A stretch of 64,000 nt of DNA from JAAAOZ01 sp964496595. Lineage in GTDB: Bacteria > Chloroflexota > Anaerolineae > B4-G1 > SLSP01. Under the pieces are notes generated by a model, which ran no database searches, was not told where the DNA came from, and saw only the letters and a program-made list of their open reading frames with translations. How positions within the stretch are numbered: the first letter of the stretch is position 1; every line of letters starts with the position of its first letter. Below, one piece after another: positions 9,602-19,120 of the stretch. A program made the position numbers and the translations under genes. The stretch spans positions 9,363 to 73,362 of the forward strand of contig CAZCAI010000005.1 in the NCBI GenBank assembly GCA_964496595.1. Reading direction: 5' to 3'.

Positions 9602-12066
9602 CTGGCTCCCCCGTTATCTCCGCCCACATCCTCACCCGCGCCCTCTCCAGACTCTGGCTCATTGGCTAAGCGGATGGTCAGTTCCGGCACGGCCAAGGCG
9701 CGCCGCATCTCCTGCACGGCGGTCTTGAGCACCGTGTCGATCTCCAGGCTCTCCCGAATGTGCGATGTGATCTCGCCGACCAATTGCTCGCGGGCCGCGC
9801 GCTGCTGCGAATCCTGATAGAGACGCGCGCTCTCCAAGGCGACCTCCAACTGATCCGTCAGCGATTGCATCAACTCCAACTGCTCCGCTGTCCACGCCGG
9901 TTGGGCCTCTGATTTGCGCAGGCGCACCACACCCAACGTCTGATCGCGAATTTGGACGGGGATCATCACTGTGCCATCCTCCATCTGTACGATCTCCCCG
10001 CGCTGCCCTGCGCGCTTCATCTCTGCCGGCCAGGAGGTTGCAACCGGGGTGACGTTATCCTGGGCATCACACGTGTAGCCGGCCAGCGCTTGCGATGCGA
10101 CCAACTCCTGCCACGCCTCGCGGCTGACCTCGCCGTAGGCGCGGCGCTGCGCGGCCAGGGCCTCTTGGGCCTCGCGCAGCAGGTTAGCATTCTCAATCGC
10201 GATGGCGATCTGGTCGGCGACGAGGCGCAACACCGCGATGTCCTCCTCGGTGAAAGCTTCCGTCTCGACGCTCTGGACGTCTAACGCGCCCAGCATTTCA
10301 TCGCCCGCCATCAAGGGGAGCGCCATCTCTGAGTGGGTCTCCGGCAGATAAGGGTTCTTGAAGTGAACGGCGTCCTCGCCAACGTCTAGGGCGATGCGCG
10401 GTTCGCCCGTGCGGGTGACATAGCCAACGATGCCTTGCGCGCCGACCTCCAAGCGATGTCCATGGGCCAACATCTGCTGGCCGCCGGTGCTGTTGGCCGC
10501 GCGCAACACCGCATAGTCCCCCGATTCATCCAACAGAAAGACGCCCACGTGATAAAAGCCAAATTGCTCGCTGATTAGATACGTCACCCGCGAAAGCAAG
10601 GTGTCCAAATCACGGAAGGTGGTCGCCGCACGCCCGACTTCGGCGGCGGCTCGCAGTTCCTGCGCGCGCCGCTCCAGATCCCGCGTGCGCTCTGTGACCC
10701 GCCGCTCCATCGAGGCGAAGCTCTCGCGCAATTGGGTCGCCATACTGTTGAAGGCCATCGCTAACTGACCCAGCTCATCTCGAGAGCGCACGGGCACTTC
10801 CTGATCGAGATCGCCGGACGCAATCTGCTCCACTCGCTCGGTCATCTGATCCAAAGGGCGGCTGACGAGACGTTGAACACTAATATAGACCACGCTTAAG
10901 ATCAACAATCCGGCGGCAAGTGTCACGAGCCCCAACTGGCTTTGCAACCTGCCCGTCAGGACATCCAATTCTTCTACGGGGCTGAGCGCCACCACCTGCA
11001 AATTCGATCCAATAGCATTCGAGAGAGGAATCGTCTCCTGCCGCACAAAGTATGTCTGCTCCTCCAATGTAATCCGCTCTTCGCTCAAAGCCACCAACTG
11101 ATCCAAGTCCAGGCTAGAGATCAACATTGTACCCTGCTGCGCAAAGCCAACGTGAACATCCAAGCGGCGCTGTAACTGATCGACAACCGCCTGATCCAAC
11201 CGCTGATCCACCACAGCGATGCCTACCGGCGCGGATTCCTCTTGCCATGTTTCCGGCGCCGCCACCGTGATTCTGACAGGGTACCAGGAGCGAATCACCG
11301 GCACACCGGCCTGGATCAAAATGATAGAGCGCGGCCTCTCCAAGCCTTCCCAGCTCTGATTAAATGACTCGAAGGTGACGTCCTCTTCCATTTCCATCAT
11401 TCCCGTCATTGGCTCAAAGCCCAATTCTGCAAAGAACTGTGCGGGGGGAGCGGAATAAGCCGTACTGACATCAAAATACCCGGATGAGGGGAATGAAAAA
11501 TCCTCTACGGGGATGCGATAGAGTGTCCGCGCCTCTGGATTGACCTTCTCCTCGAATTGCGTCACGATGATATCATCCTCGTTCATCTTGAACGACAACA
11601 CCGGCTCGGCGTCCGGCACCACATCGAAGGGTGAGACCATATAGAAGGCGATGGACGATAAATTATTAATCCGTTGCGCATCCCGCAGCAACTGGATCAA
11701 GTTTAACTGGGCCTGCAAGACATAGATCCGATCCGCCTCATCGATTGGCGTTCCCGGACGCATAAAGTCCTCACCGAAGTACGCCCCCGGATCCGCATAG
11801 TAAGGCCCCAGGTAGGTCAAGAGGTCGATCTGGTTAATCATCGGTTTGCTCCGCCCAAAGGTCTGGGCGGTCTGCTCGCCATTTTCGACCATCTCGGCGA
11901 CCCGTCCCGATAGAATCCGTGACATACGCCCCAACTCCTCCAGCTTGATCTGACTCAAGTTGTTGGAACTGGTCGTCACGACGATGCTATAGAGGCCGGC
12001 GGTAAAGAGAAGCAAAATCACCACCAGCACAATTGTAATTTTTTGTCCGATTCTAAAATTCGGCAT
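9598..12066 (-). CDS. R5: HAMP tandem-GAF receptor with large extracytoplasmic domain
   Basis: 822 residues from the ATG at 12066 (AGGAG nine bases upstream; a TTG two codons earlier is the alternative). TM1 is at about 10-32. The extracytoplasmic domain of about 330 residues is one of the largest in the cluster; its last part looks Cache-like (APVGIAVVDQRLDQAVV, QVVALSPVEELDVL), while the first part is unfamiliar. TM2, HAMP (SRPLDQMTERVEQIASGDL), FYH-class GAF1, the RRAYGEVSREAW linker, GAF2 and the common C-terminal module follow. The tail is Gly/Glu-rich and acidic. It directly follows S2, a sugar-type binding protein, after 41 bp, so it is the likely reader of the S2 ligand state (inference). 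No output domain. Confidence 0.87.
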   Translation of the reverse strand: MPNFRIGQKITIVLVVILLLFTAGLYSIVVTTSSNNLSQIKLEELGRMSRILSGRVAEMVENGEQTAQTFGRSKPMINQIDLLTYLGPYYADPGAYFGEDFMRPGTPIDEADRIYVLQAQLNLIQLLRDAQRINNLSSIAFYMVSPFDVVPDAEPVLSFKMNEDDIIVTQFEEKVNPEARTLYRIPVEDFSFPSSGYFDVSTAYSAPPAQFFAELGFEPMTGMMEMEEDVTFESFNQSWEGLERPRSIILIQAGVPVIRSWYPVRITVAAPETWQEESAPVGIAVVDQRLDQAVVDQLQRRLDVHVGFAQQGTMLISSLDLDQLVALSEERITLEEQTYFVRQETIPLSNAIGSNLQVVALSPVEELDVLTGRLQSQLGLVTLAAGLLILSVVYISVQRLVSRPLDQMTERVEQIASGDLDQEVPVRSRDELGQLAMAFNSMATQLRESFASMERRVTERTRDLERRAQELRAAAEVGRAATTFRDLDTLLSRVTYLISEQFGFYHVGVFLLDESGDYAVLRAANSTGGQQMLAHGHRLEVGAQGIVGYVTRTGEPRIALDVGEDAVHFKNPYLPETHSEMALPLMAGDEMLGALDVQSVETEAFTEEDIAVLRLVADQIAIAIENANLLREAQEALAAQRRAYGEVSREAWQELVASQALAGYTCDAQDNVTPVATSWPAEMKRAGQRGEIVQMEDGTVMIPVQIRDQTLGVVRLRKSEAQPAWTAEQLELMQSLTDQLEVALESARLYQDSQQRAAREQLVGEITSHIRESLEIDTVLKTAVQEMRRALAVPELTIRLANEPESGEGAGEDVGGDNGGAR

Positions 12067-12107
12067 ATTCAACGTCTCCTACGCTATCCACCCGGCGCTC
12101 GGATGAT

Positions 12108-13877
12108 TCACTCTGACTGTGTCCAAGTCTGGATCAATTCATCGTAAGGGATTGTCTCCGGCGTCTCCTCTGCAACGATGATCATCTTGGGCGACCCCGG
12201 CGCCGACAACCATTCCGATGAGCCGACCATCGGGTTAAGCTGCGGCGAGTATTTAGCCATGCGCATCGTCTCCATAGCGGCGTCCATCTCGGTGGCGATG
12301 GCGTCCATCGCCTGGCGCGGCGATGCCTGCCCGGCGATAGCGCGCGCGATGTTCGGCCACCATATCGCCGAAAGCTCCGGGTAGTGCGGCACATTCGGGC
12401 CGGTGTCGGTCCATTTCTTGCGCTCCTCTGAGCGATAGAACTCAATCAAGCCGCCCCAATCCGCCTGGCGCTCCGTCAGATAATCGGAGAAGACGGTCGA
12501 GTTACGGACGGGCGTCCCGCCGACCAGGAACTTCTGAAGCGAGACTGTCTTGGAGACGCAGAACTGCGCCCAGAGCCACGCCATCGCGCGGCGCTGCCCC
12601 CGGATGTTGGCCGGGATCGTCCAACTGCCGGCGTCTTGATAGCCGACCTTCATCCCTTCCTGCCAATATCGCCCGTGGGGCGTGGGCGCGACCCGCCAGA
12701 GAGGATTGCCGTTCGCGTCGACGACGGGACTGCCCGGCTCGTGGAAGGCGTCATCCGAAAGCCACGTCACATATTGGAAGATCCGTTGGGCGATGTCGCC
12801 ACGCGCGGCCTGCGGTCCGGCATCGACCCAGCGCCACTCCCGGGCCTCCGGCGGTGCGTACGCGTCGAGCCACTCCAGGTATTTCTCCAAAGCGTAGATC
12901 GCCGCCGGACTATTGGCCGCCCCGCCCCGCGCAATCGAGGCCCCGACGGGCACACGATCCTCCACGCGGATCCCCCATTCGTCGACGGGGATGCCGTTGG
13001 GCAAACCTGTATCCCCCACGCCGGCGATGGAAAGCCACGCATCCGTGAAGCGCCAGCCCAGCGAGGGCGATTCCTTGCCGTAATCCAGATGGCCGTAGAC
13101 TTTCCGGCCATCGATCTCGCGTCCGGTGAAGAACTCGGCGATGTCCTCGTAGGCGGCCCAATTGACGGGCACGCCCAATTCGTAGCCATACGTCGCCGAG
13201 AATTCAGTTCGCAGCGTGAGGTCTGTGAACCAATCGTAGCGGAACCAGTAGAGGTTGGCGAATTGCTGATCGGGCAATTGCAGTTGTTGGCCGTCGTAAT
13301 CCTGCCCAAACTCTAGATTTAGAAAGTCATCCAAATCCAAATAGGGATTGGTGAACGCGGCTCCTTCACCGGCCATATAGTCGGTCAGATTCACGACCGC
13401 CTGGCTACGGAGATGCGTGCCCACCAGATCCGCGTCATTGACGTAAATATCGTAGATGCGGCGCCCCGTGCTCTGCTGCTCGACGAGGCTCTCCACCACA
13501 GAGCCTTCGCCGATGATATCGTGCTCGACGCGGATGCCCGTGATCTCCTCGAAGGCTTCGGCCAAGACCTCGCTCTCCCAGTAGTGGGTGCGAATATCCT
13601 CCGCGGCCGAGCGGATGGTGTGGCCTCGGAAGGGCGCTGCCGCTGCGGCGAACCAGCGCAATTCCGCCACCCGCTCCGACTCGCTCAGGACAGAGATATC
13701 GAACTCCGCGGCCCATTTTTGCACCGCCGCCTCGTAGGCGTCATCTAAGGGATCGTCTGGCTCCTGGGCCAGTGCGATCCCGTTGGCGAGCGGCGAGAGT
13801 AAGAGGGTCAGGCAGATGACGATGGCCCATCCTTTTTTCCACACGGTGCGATTTTTTCTATGGCGATGTTTCATCAT
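12108..13877 (-). CDS. S2: orphan family-1 (sugar-type) solute-binding protein
   Basis: 589 residues with a type I signal peptide (RTVWKKGW, hydrophobic core, likely cleavage at ALA-QE). There is no lipobox, so it is probably free or held by charge. The mature part resembles large carbohydrate-binding proteins of ABC systems (SBP_bac_1): EAFEEITGIRVEHDIIGEG, DIYVNDADLVGTHLRSQAVVNL, a glycine-rich hinge region, and DAGSWTIPANIRGQRRAMAWLWAQF near the end. Length is typical of the longer members of that family. No permease or ATPase genes accompany it. It sits 31 bp after R6 and 41 bp before R5, in the same position as S1, S3 and S4 in their triplets. The start ATG at 13877 has a weak ribosome site. 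The ligand is probably a sugar or polyol (family knowledge), unproven. Confidence 0.85.
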   Translation of the reverse strand: MMKHRHRKNRTVWKKGWAIVICLTLLLSPLANGIALAQEPDDPLDDAYEAAVQKWAAEFDISVLSESERVAELRWFAAAAAPFRGHTIRSAAEDIRTHYWESEVLAEAFEEITGIRVEHDIIGEGSVVESLVEQQSTGRRIYDIYVNDADLVGTHLRSQAVVNLTDYMAGEGAAFTNPYLDLDDFLNLEFGQDYDGQQLQLPDQQFANLYWFRYDWFTDLTLRTEFSATYGYELGVPVNWAAYEDIAEFFTGREIDGRKVYGHLDYGKESPSLGWRFTDAWLSIAGVGDTGLPNGIPVDEWGIRVEDRVPVGASIARGGAANSPAAIYALEKYLEWLDAYAPPEAREWRWVDAGPQAARGDIAQRIFQYVTWLSDDAFHEPGSPVVDANGNPLWRVAPTPHGRYWQEGMKVGYQDAGSWTIPANIRGQRRAMAWLWAQFCVSKTVSLQKFLVGGTPVRNSTVFSDYLTERQADWGGLIEFYRSEERKKWTDTGPNVPHYPELSAIWWPNIARAIAGQASPRQAMDAIATEMDAAMETMRMAKYSPQLNPMVGSSEWLSAPGSPKMIIVAEETPETIPYDELIQTWTQSE

Positions 13878-13908
13878 TCAGTATCCAATCAAGTTTTGCT
13901 ATGCCGTT

Positions 13909-15591
13909 CTATTCTGTTTCCGATGTATCCAACCCCATCCGAATTTCAACCTCAGCGAGATCCAGCACCCGGCGCATCTCGCGAGTCGCCGTCTGCAAGA
14001 CTTCGTTCACATCCAACGTCTCGCGGATGCGAGCGGTGACCTCACCCGTCAACTGCTCGCGGGCCGCGCGGCGTTGGGTGTCTTCGTAGAGGCGGGCGCT
14101 TTCTAAGGCGACGCCCAGTTGCTCCGTGAGTGTTTCGACCAACGTGATTTCTTCTGATGTCCACGCGCTGCTGTCAGCGGGTTTAGAGAAATCGATGACG
14201 CCGATCACCTCACCGCGCACTTTGACCGGCGCCGCTAACCGGAGCGCGTCTTGCTCCGCAGTCGTGGTGCGACCGGTGTGCAGCGCCGTTTTCATCTCGG
14301 GTTGCCAGAGATCGCCGGCCGGCGCGATGGTTTCTCCCGTGCTGTAAAAGCCTAATTCGCGGGCGGTACGTAAAAATATCTGCCAACCTTGTCCCGTCAC
14401 AGCGCCATAAGCGCGCCGTTCCGCCTCGATGGCCCGCTGCGCCTGGGCAAGAAGTCGCGTATTGCTGATATTGACCGCCACCTGATCGGCCAACACTTGT
14501 AATGTTGCCACATCCTGCTCACTAAATGCCCGCGCTTCTGTGCTTTGCACATCCAAAACGCCGATAATCTCATTCCGCACGAGCAGTGGCAGGACCAACT
14601 CGGCGCGCGTTTCGGGCAGTTCAGCGACGCGGCGATAAGCTACATCCTGGCGCACATCAGCCACCAGGCGGTGAACGCCCCGGCGGGCCACATCGCCGAT
14701 GATGCCTTCAACACCGATCCGTGCGCGGAATCCTTGTTCTAACAATTCGCGCCCTTGACCGGAGACAGCTTGTAATTCAGCCCATTCGCCGGCTTCATCC
14801 AATAAATAGATACCGATATGATAAAAACCAAATTGTTCACAGACAACATCTGCTACACGGGCCAATAACACTTGAGGATCATCCATCCCCGCCGTCGCGC
14901 GCGCCACCGCCGCCGTCGCGTGAAGATAGTTAGCATTGCGCTCCAAGTCTTCGGTACGCTCCTGAACCAGATTTTGTAGCTGTTCGCGCTGCGCCTCCGA
15001 CTCGTCCGCCAACCGCTGGGCGCGTTGAATGGCCTCGGTCAAATTACCCATCGCCAGATACAGTAACAGGGCGGCAATCCCATAATTGATCGTATGCGTT
15101 ATCCAATAGTTGATCGGAACATTCGGCCCCAGGGGCGGGGGCAAAATCCCCACCTCACCGCTGATAAAGGTAACCGTCACAGCTACGAAACTGAGAGCAG
15201 CGAAGATCACCCCGGCGCGCCCTCCCAACAACAGGGCAGCGATCATGATGATGATGACGAGGGTGGTAAAACTGGTATTCACCACGCCCCCGAAGAGAAA
15301 CCCCATGACCACAAGCACCAACCACAACATCAGCGATATGACGAGCGCGGCGGCTCGCACATAGCCTCGACGCAAGATAAAGAGGGCGCCGATAACCGGC
15401 ATAATCAAACTCACGAAGGTCACGCCCATGACAACATAGTTGCGCAACGCGAGCACGACGATCAGGGCGGCCAAACTAATCAAGCCCGCCGTCGCCAGCA
15501 AGATCGTATTTACCAGACGCGCTACACGATTTTTCTCCGCATCTCCCTCAAATACCGGCGGGGCGAGCCACCGTCGCATACGCATTAACAT
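13909..15591 (-). CDS. R6: six-TM tandem-GAF receptor, divergent GAF1
   Basis: 560 residues; ATG at 15591 with AGGAGGGAG upstream. The N-terminal motif VFEGDAEKNRVARLVN (13-28) matches R2 (39-53). About six TM helices follow up to residue 170, with a GGRAG turn seen also in R8 and R17. After the coiled coil, GAF1 begins in FYH style (FGFYHIGIYL) but the pocket segments differ: SGQGRELLEQGF replaces the AASSxGG stretch, and LVADVRQDVAYRRVAELPETRAEL replaces the usual ALDVG...DNPDLP motif. It may bind another ligand or none. GAF2 and the common C-terminal module complete it. It heads triplet R6-S2-R5. No enzymatic output is visible. Confidence 0.87.
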   Translation of the reverse strand: MLMRMRRWLAPPVFEGDAEKNRVARLVNTILLATAGLISLAALIVVLALRNYVVMGVTFVSLIMPVIGALFILRRGYVRAAALVISLMLWLVLVVMGFLFGGVVNTSFTTLVIIIMIAALLLGGRAGVIFAALSFVAVTVTFISGEVGILPPPLGPNVPINYWITHTINYGIAALLLYLAMGNLTEAIQRAQRLADESEAQREQLQNLVQERTEDLERNANYLHATAAVARATAGMDDPQVLLARVADVVCEQFGFYHIGIYLLDEAGEWAELQAVSGQGRELLEQGFRARIGVEGIIGDVARRGVHRLVADVRQDVAYRRVAELPETRAELVLPLLVRNEIIGVLDVQSTEARAFSEQDVATLQVLADQVAVNISNTRLLAQAQRAIEAERRAYGAVTGQGWQIFLRTARELGFYSTGETIAPAGDLWQPEMKTALHTGRTTTAEQDALRLAAPVKVRGEVIGVIDFSKPADSSAWTSEEITLVETLTEQLGVALESARLYEDTQRRAAREQLTGEVTARIRETLDVNEVLQTATREMRRVLDLAEVEIRMGLDTSETE

Positions 15592-15642
15592 AGCTCCCTC
15601 CTCGTCGCAAAGTGACCGTCAAGAAGGAATTGCCAAACACTA

Positions 15643-17832
15643 TTACTTCTCATTATCCACCTCGTTGAGCGATTCGGGCCGCGCCAATTGGACAATCACG
15701 CCCTCCAACCCCAACGCTGCGCGCATCTCATGCACCGCTGTTCTGAGCACCTTCTCCATATCCAACGACTCCCGCATCCGGGACGTGACCTCGCCGACCA
15801 CGCGCTCGCGGGCCGCGCGGCGCTGGGTGTCCTCGTAGAGGCGCGCGCTTTCCAACGCTACATCCAATTGATCTACCAGCGACTCAATCAGACTGATCTC
15901 TTCCTCCGTCCAGGAGCCGCCGTCGTCGCGCTTCGCAACTCGGAACCCACCAATGATCTGATCACGCATCTTAAGCGGCACAACCAGTTCATTTCCTTCG
16001 ACGTGGGTAACTTGAGGCAAGGTTCCTGCCGGGTCTGGCATCGGAAAGATGCCTTCTCGGGTACCGATATAACGTAGGATCTCCTTGGAACGCAGCAAAC
16101 GCTCCCAAGATGTTATCGCGGCCTCACCATAAGCACGTCGCAGGGATTCCATCGCCTGCTCGCTTTGGGTAAACAGCCGGGCGTTCTCAATCGATACGGC
16201 CAGTTGCCCGGCCAGGCCCTGCAAAATGGTGATATCTTCTTGGGAAAACGCGCCGCCTTCTGTGCTTTGAATATCGAGCACGCCCACCAAATCGTTCCCT
16301 ACGACGAGCGGCAACGCCATCTCGGAGCGGGTCTCTGGGAGATCAGGATTATCAAAGAAGACGGCATTCCCGCCAACGTCCAGCGCGATGCGCGGCTTTT
16401 TTTCGGCGGCGGCATAGCCTACGATCCCCTCGCCCAGAGGGAGTTTGTGCCCGCGACGCAACATGCGCCGACCGCCGGGGCTGTTGGCCGCCCGCAGAAC
16501 GGCGTAGTCGCCGACCTCATCCGGCAAGAAGATGCCAACGTGATAGAATCCAAATTGTTCACTGATCCGCCGGGTCACTTCCGCGAGCAATTCATCGAGG
16601 TCGCGAATAGCAGCGATAGTCGCGCTCAACTCACTGGCCTGCTGGATGTCACGCGCGCGGCGCTCCGCATCTTGTGTGCGGGCTGCGATGCGTTCCTCCA
16701 GCGTGTTGAGCAGCTCGCGCAAGCGATCCGCCATCGTGTTAAAGCCCCGCGCCAGCACACCGATCTCATCGCTGCGCGCCACTTCAACGCGGCGATCTAG
16801 CTCACCAGCGGCGATCTCGGTCACCGCTGCCGTCAAATCCTCAATGGGATTTACGATCCGCCGTGTGAGAATCAACGCCGAGACGGCGGCGATGCCGCCC
16901 ACCAACAGCGCCACACCAATGCTGACCCCGAACACCTGCACAACATCTCGCGTCACCACAGATCGCGGAGCCTCGATGAGGAGAACCGCCTGCAAAGGAG
17001 AAATCCATCGATACGCGCCGACGACGTTCTCGCCCATGTAATTGGTGTAAAAATCCACCCCTTCCTCGCCTTCTACCGCGCGCTGAAACCCTGCCACCTG
17101 GGATATGCCTTGGGTTTTAGCGCCGGGCTGCAAGCTGCCGGTCAGATAGACAGCATTTTCATTAAGGAGATAGGTACGACTGACCCCACCCAGCCCAATA
17201 TCCGCCTCCAACATCGAACCGAGATCGGCAAGGTTGGCCCGCCCCGCCAACACCGCGATGACCTCCCCTTCTGGCCCCTCGACCGGTCTGGCGATCATAA
17301 GCGTCGGCGCATTAAGCACCGGGTCAAGTTCCACCGATTCCACATGGACGGTCTCTCGACCTAGGAGGAAAAAAGACTCCGTCTCATGATATTCCCGCTC
17401 CCGCAACACCTCGGTGGAAACCAGAATTTGGCCCGTCTCCACGTGCAAGAGTGAAATATCGACAAACGCCACCTTTTTACGCAATAGCTCGTTGAGGCGC
17501 ACGGCCAAATCTGAGTAGGCCTCCACATAGGCCTCGTCTTCCTCAGGCATGTTCAACAAGGTCAGCCAATTTTCTCGCAGCGAATCCTCCGTGGCCAGCA
17601 CGGCGAGATCGCCCTCCCGCTCATTGATCCAGCGTGTAATTTCAGCTTCTTCGAAATCCGCGGCAGCCGCTATCTGATCCTGAATCCTCTGCTGGATGGC
17701 CCAAGCTGCATATCCACCTGCTGATCCGCCCACCAGGAAAACCGCGAGCAAAACGAGCGTCAGGCTGTATCCTAAGATGGTGCGCCGCAGGCTAGTCCGA
17801 CGGGCGCGAGATTTCACCATATCTTCGTTCAT
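15643..17832 (-). CDS. R7: double-Cache, HAMP, tandem-GAF receptor
   Basis: 729 residues from ATG 17832 (GAGGAG upstream). The frame is open 36 codons further, but that part overlaps a palindromic repeat and encodes no recognisable domain. TM1 is at about 15-40. A double-Cache domain of about 270 residues follows (EEAEITRWINEREGDLAVLA, VDISLLHVETGQILVST, PTLMIARPVEGPEGEVIAVL), similar in pattern to R15 and the histidine kinase. TM2, HAMP (RRIVNPIEDLTAAVTEI), a coiled coil, FYH-class GAF1 (RAANSPGG, RIALDVGGNAVFFDNPDLP), GAF2 and the common C-terminal module come next. It follows S3 and is probably its receptor partner, although 120 bp holding a palindrome separate them. Confidence 0.87.
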   Translation of the reverse strand: MNEDMVKSRARRTSLRRTILGYSLTLVLLAVFLVGGSAGGYAAWAIQQRIQDQIAAAADFEEAEITRWINEREGDLAVLATEDSLRENWLTLLNMPEEDEAYVEAYSDLAVRLNELLRKKVAFVDISLLHVETGQILVSTEVLREREYHETESFFLLGRETVHVESVELDPVLNAPTLMIARPVEGPEGEVIAVLAGRANLADLGSMLEADIGLGGVSRTYLLNENAVYLTGSLQPGAKTQGISQVAGFQRAVEGEEGVDFYTNYMGENVVGAYRWISPLQAVLLIEAPRSVVTRDVVQVFGVSIGVALLVGGIAAVSALILTRRIVNPIEDLTAAVTEIAAGELDRRVEVARSDEIGVLARGFNTMADRLRELLNTLEERIAARTQDAERRARDIQQASELSATIAAIRDLDELLAEVTRRISEQFGFYHVGIFLPDEVGDYAVLRAANSPGGRRMLRRGHKLPLGEGIVGYAAAEKKPRIALDVGGNAVFFDNPDLPETRSEMALPLVVGNDLVGVLDIQSTEGGAFSQEDITILQGLAGQLAVSIENARLFTQSEQAMESLRRAYGEAAITSWERLLRSKEILRYIGTREGIFPMPDPAGTLPQVTHVEGNELVVPLKMRDQIIGGFRVAKRDDGGSWTEEEISLIESLVDQLDVALESARLYEDTQRRAARERVVGEVTSRMRESLDMEKVLRTAVHEMRAALGLEGVIVQLARPESLNEVDNEK

Positions 17833-17852
17833 AGACCTACAACTCCTCAGAT

Positions 17853-17935
17853 AGTTCCAGGATTTAGATCCTCCTGAACCGGATATTTCTCTCTCAGAAA
17901 ACCGCTCATTTGTGAGCGATTTATTCTCTTGGAAC
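17853..17935. repeat. Intergenic palindromic repeat (GTTCCA...TGGAAC family)
   Basis: Lies between S3 and R7. Outer arms are GTTCCA (17854-17859) and TGGAAC; the inner part AGAAAACCGCTC...GAGCGATTTATT is nearly the same as 37495-37523. The R7 frame is open through it, which is why a longer start can be drawn; the repeat argues that the start lies downstream at 17832. Confidence 0.55.
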
Positions 17936-17952
17936 GGCATCTACTTCTAAAA

Positions 17953-19101
17953 TCAAGGCTGATAAGGAACAAATTTCCAATTACGGTTCACGATGTAGAC
18001 TGTGAGCGGCGATCCCAAACGCTCACCCTGCGCGTCAAAGCCCTGGATTGCGCCGCTTACACCCTGGTACTCGCCCATATTGTGAAGATAGTCAGCCAGC
18101 TCAGATGCCTCAGTTGTGCCGGTCTCTTCAATCGCCCGCGCGATCAATCTGAGGCCGTCGGCTGCTGTGAGCGTCCAGACGGAGCCGGCCGGCGAGCCGT
18201 ACGCCGCCGCATAGTCCTCCCGAAAGGAAGTGGCCTCCGGGGTATCGATATCCTCCGGCAGAGGCATCGTTGTCACCATCGCGCCGACCGCCGACTCGCC
18301 GGACGCGATAGAAATAAATTCTGGATTGTAGACCGCGTCCCCGCCCATAAATTCAACATCCCTCAACGCGGGATCATTTCGTAGTTGCCGGATGAGCAAG
18401 GCGGCATCCGGGTAATAGCCGCTGAAAAAGAGGATTTCCGCCTGCGAACTCTGAAGCTCACTCAAGAGGTCGCTGAAATCACGCTGGCCGGGAGAGATTC
18501 TTTCAAACATCACAACATCGCCCCCCTGCTCCATCACCGAGTCGCGAGCGACTTCGGCCAGGCCTAGGGAGTAATCGGAGCCGTCATGGACCACCGCCGC
18601 TTGATCAAGGCCCAAGGTTTCCAGCATAAATTCCGCGGCAAACACGCCTTGTCGCGCGTCGGGAAAGCAGAGCCGGAAGAAGGTATCATGGCCTTTCTGT
18701 GTCAGATGGGTGGCCGTGGCGGAGGGCGCCAAATGGAGAATGTCCTCCGCGGCATAGATGTCCATAGCCGCTTCCACAGCGTCGGAGTTGTAGCCGCCGA
18801 TGACGGCGATGACCCCTTCTTCAACCATCCGCTGCGCCGCACGCCGCGCTACATCGGGATCGCCGCGATCATCTTCAATCAATATCTCCACCGGACGCCC
18901 ATCCAACAAGCCGCCCTGCTCATTGATTTGATCGGCCACCAAGGTGACTGCGCGGCGGAAGCCCTCGCCCTCGGCCGCCCATTCCCCGGTCATCGGCCCC
19001 TGGACTCCGATCTTTATCGGCTCAGGCTCTGGCGCACATCCCCCACCACCGCCGCCGATTACGATAATGAGAATCCCAATTATGCCTAATACGCGTCGCA
19101 T
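17953..19101 (-). CDS. S3: orphan branched-chain-amino-acid-type binding lipoprotein (Peripla_BP_6)
   Basis: 382 residues from ATG 19101, preceded by a near-perfect AGGAGG seven bases away; a longer start at 19137 would overlap R8. The signal ends in an unusual glycine run, VIGGGGGGC, with Cys22 as possible lipid site; the -3 residue is Gly instead of Leu, so lipidation is likely but not certain. The mature part is a LivJ-type binding protein: KIGVQGPMTGEWAAEGEGF, INEQGGLLDGRPVEILIEDD, GVIAVIGGYNSDAV, PSATATHLTQKG, RDFSDLLSELQSSQAEILFF. The family binds amino acids, amides or small aromatics. No transporter genes are near. It sits 19 bp after R8 and upstream of R7 (triplet R8-S3-R7), so a receptor-linked sensing role is inferred. 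Confidence 0.88.
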   Translation of the reverse strand: MRRVLGIIGILIIVIGGGGGGCAPEPEPIKIGVQGPMTGEWAAEGEGFRRAVTLVADQINEQGGLLDGRPVEILIEDDRGDPDVARRAAQRMVEEGVIAVIGGYNSDAVEAAMDIYAAEDILHLAPSATATHLTQKGHDTFFRLCFPDARQGVFAAEFMLETLGLDQAAVVHDGSDYSLGLAEVARDSVMEQGGDVVMFERISPGQRDFSDLLSELQSSQAEILFFSGYYPDAALLIRQLRNDPALRDVEFMGGDAVYNPEFISIASGESAVGAMVTTMPLPEDIDTPEATSFREDYAAAYGSPAGSVWTLTAADGLRLIARAIEETGTTEASELADYLHNMGEYQGVSGAIQGFDAQGERLGSPLTVYIVNRNWKFVPYQP

Positions 19102-19120
19102 CTCTCGCCTCCTGGTTGCC

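Noticed and set aside
12636..13316. Long plus-strand frame (226 codons) opposite S2
   Set aside because: It lies antisense to a clear solute-binding protein, has no ribosome site or domain, and its Arg/Asp-rich composition is what an antisense frame of this GC gives.
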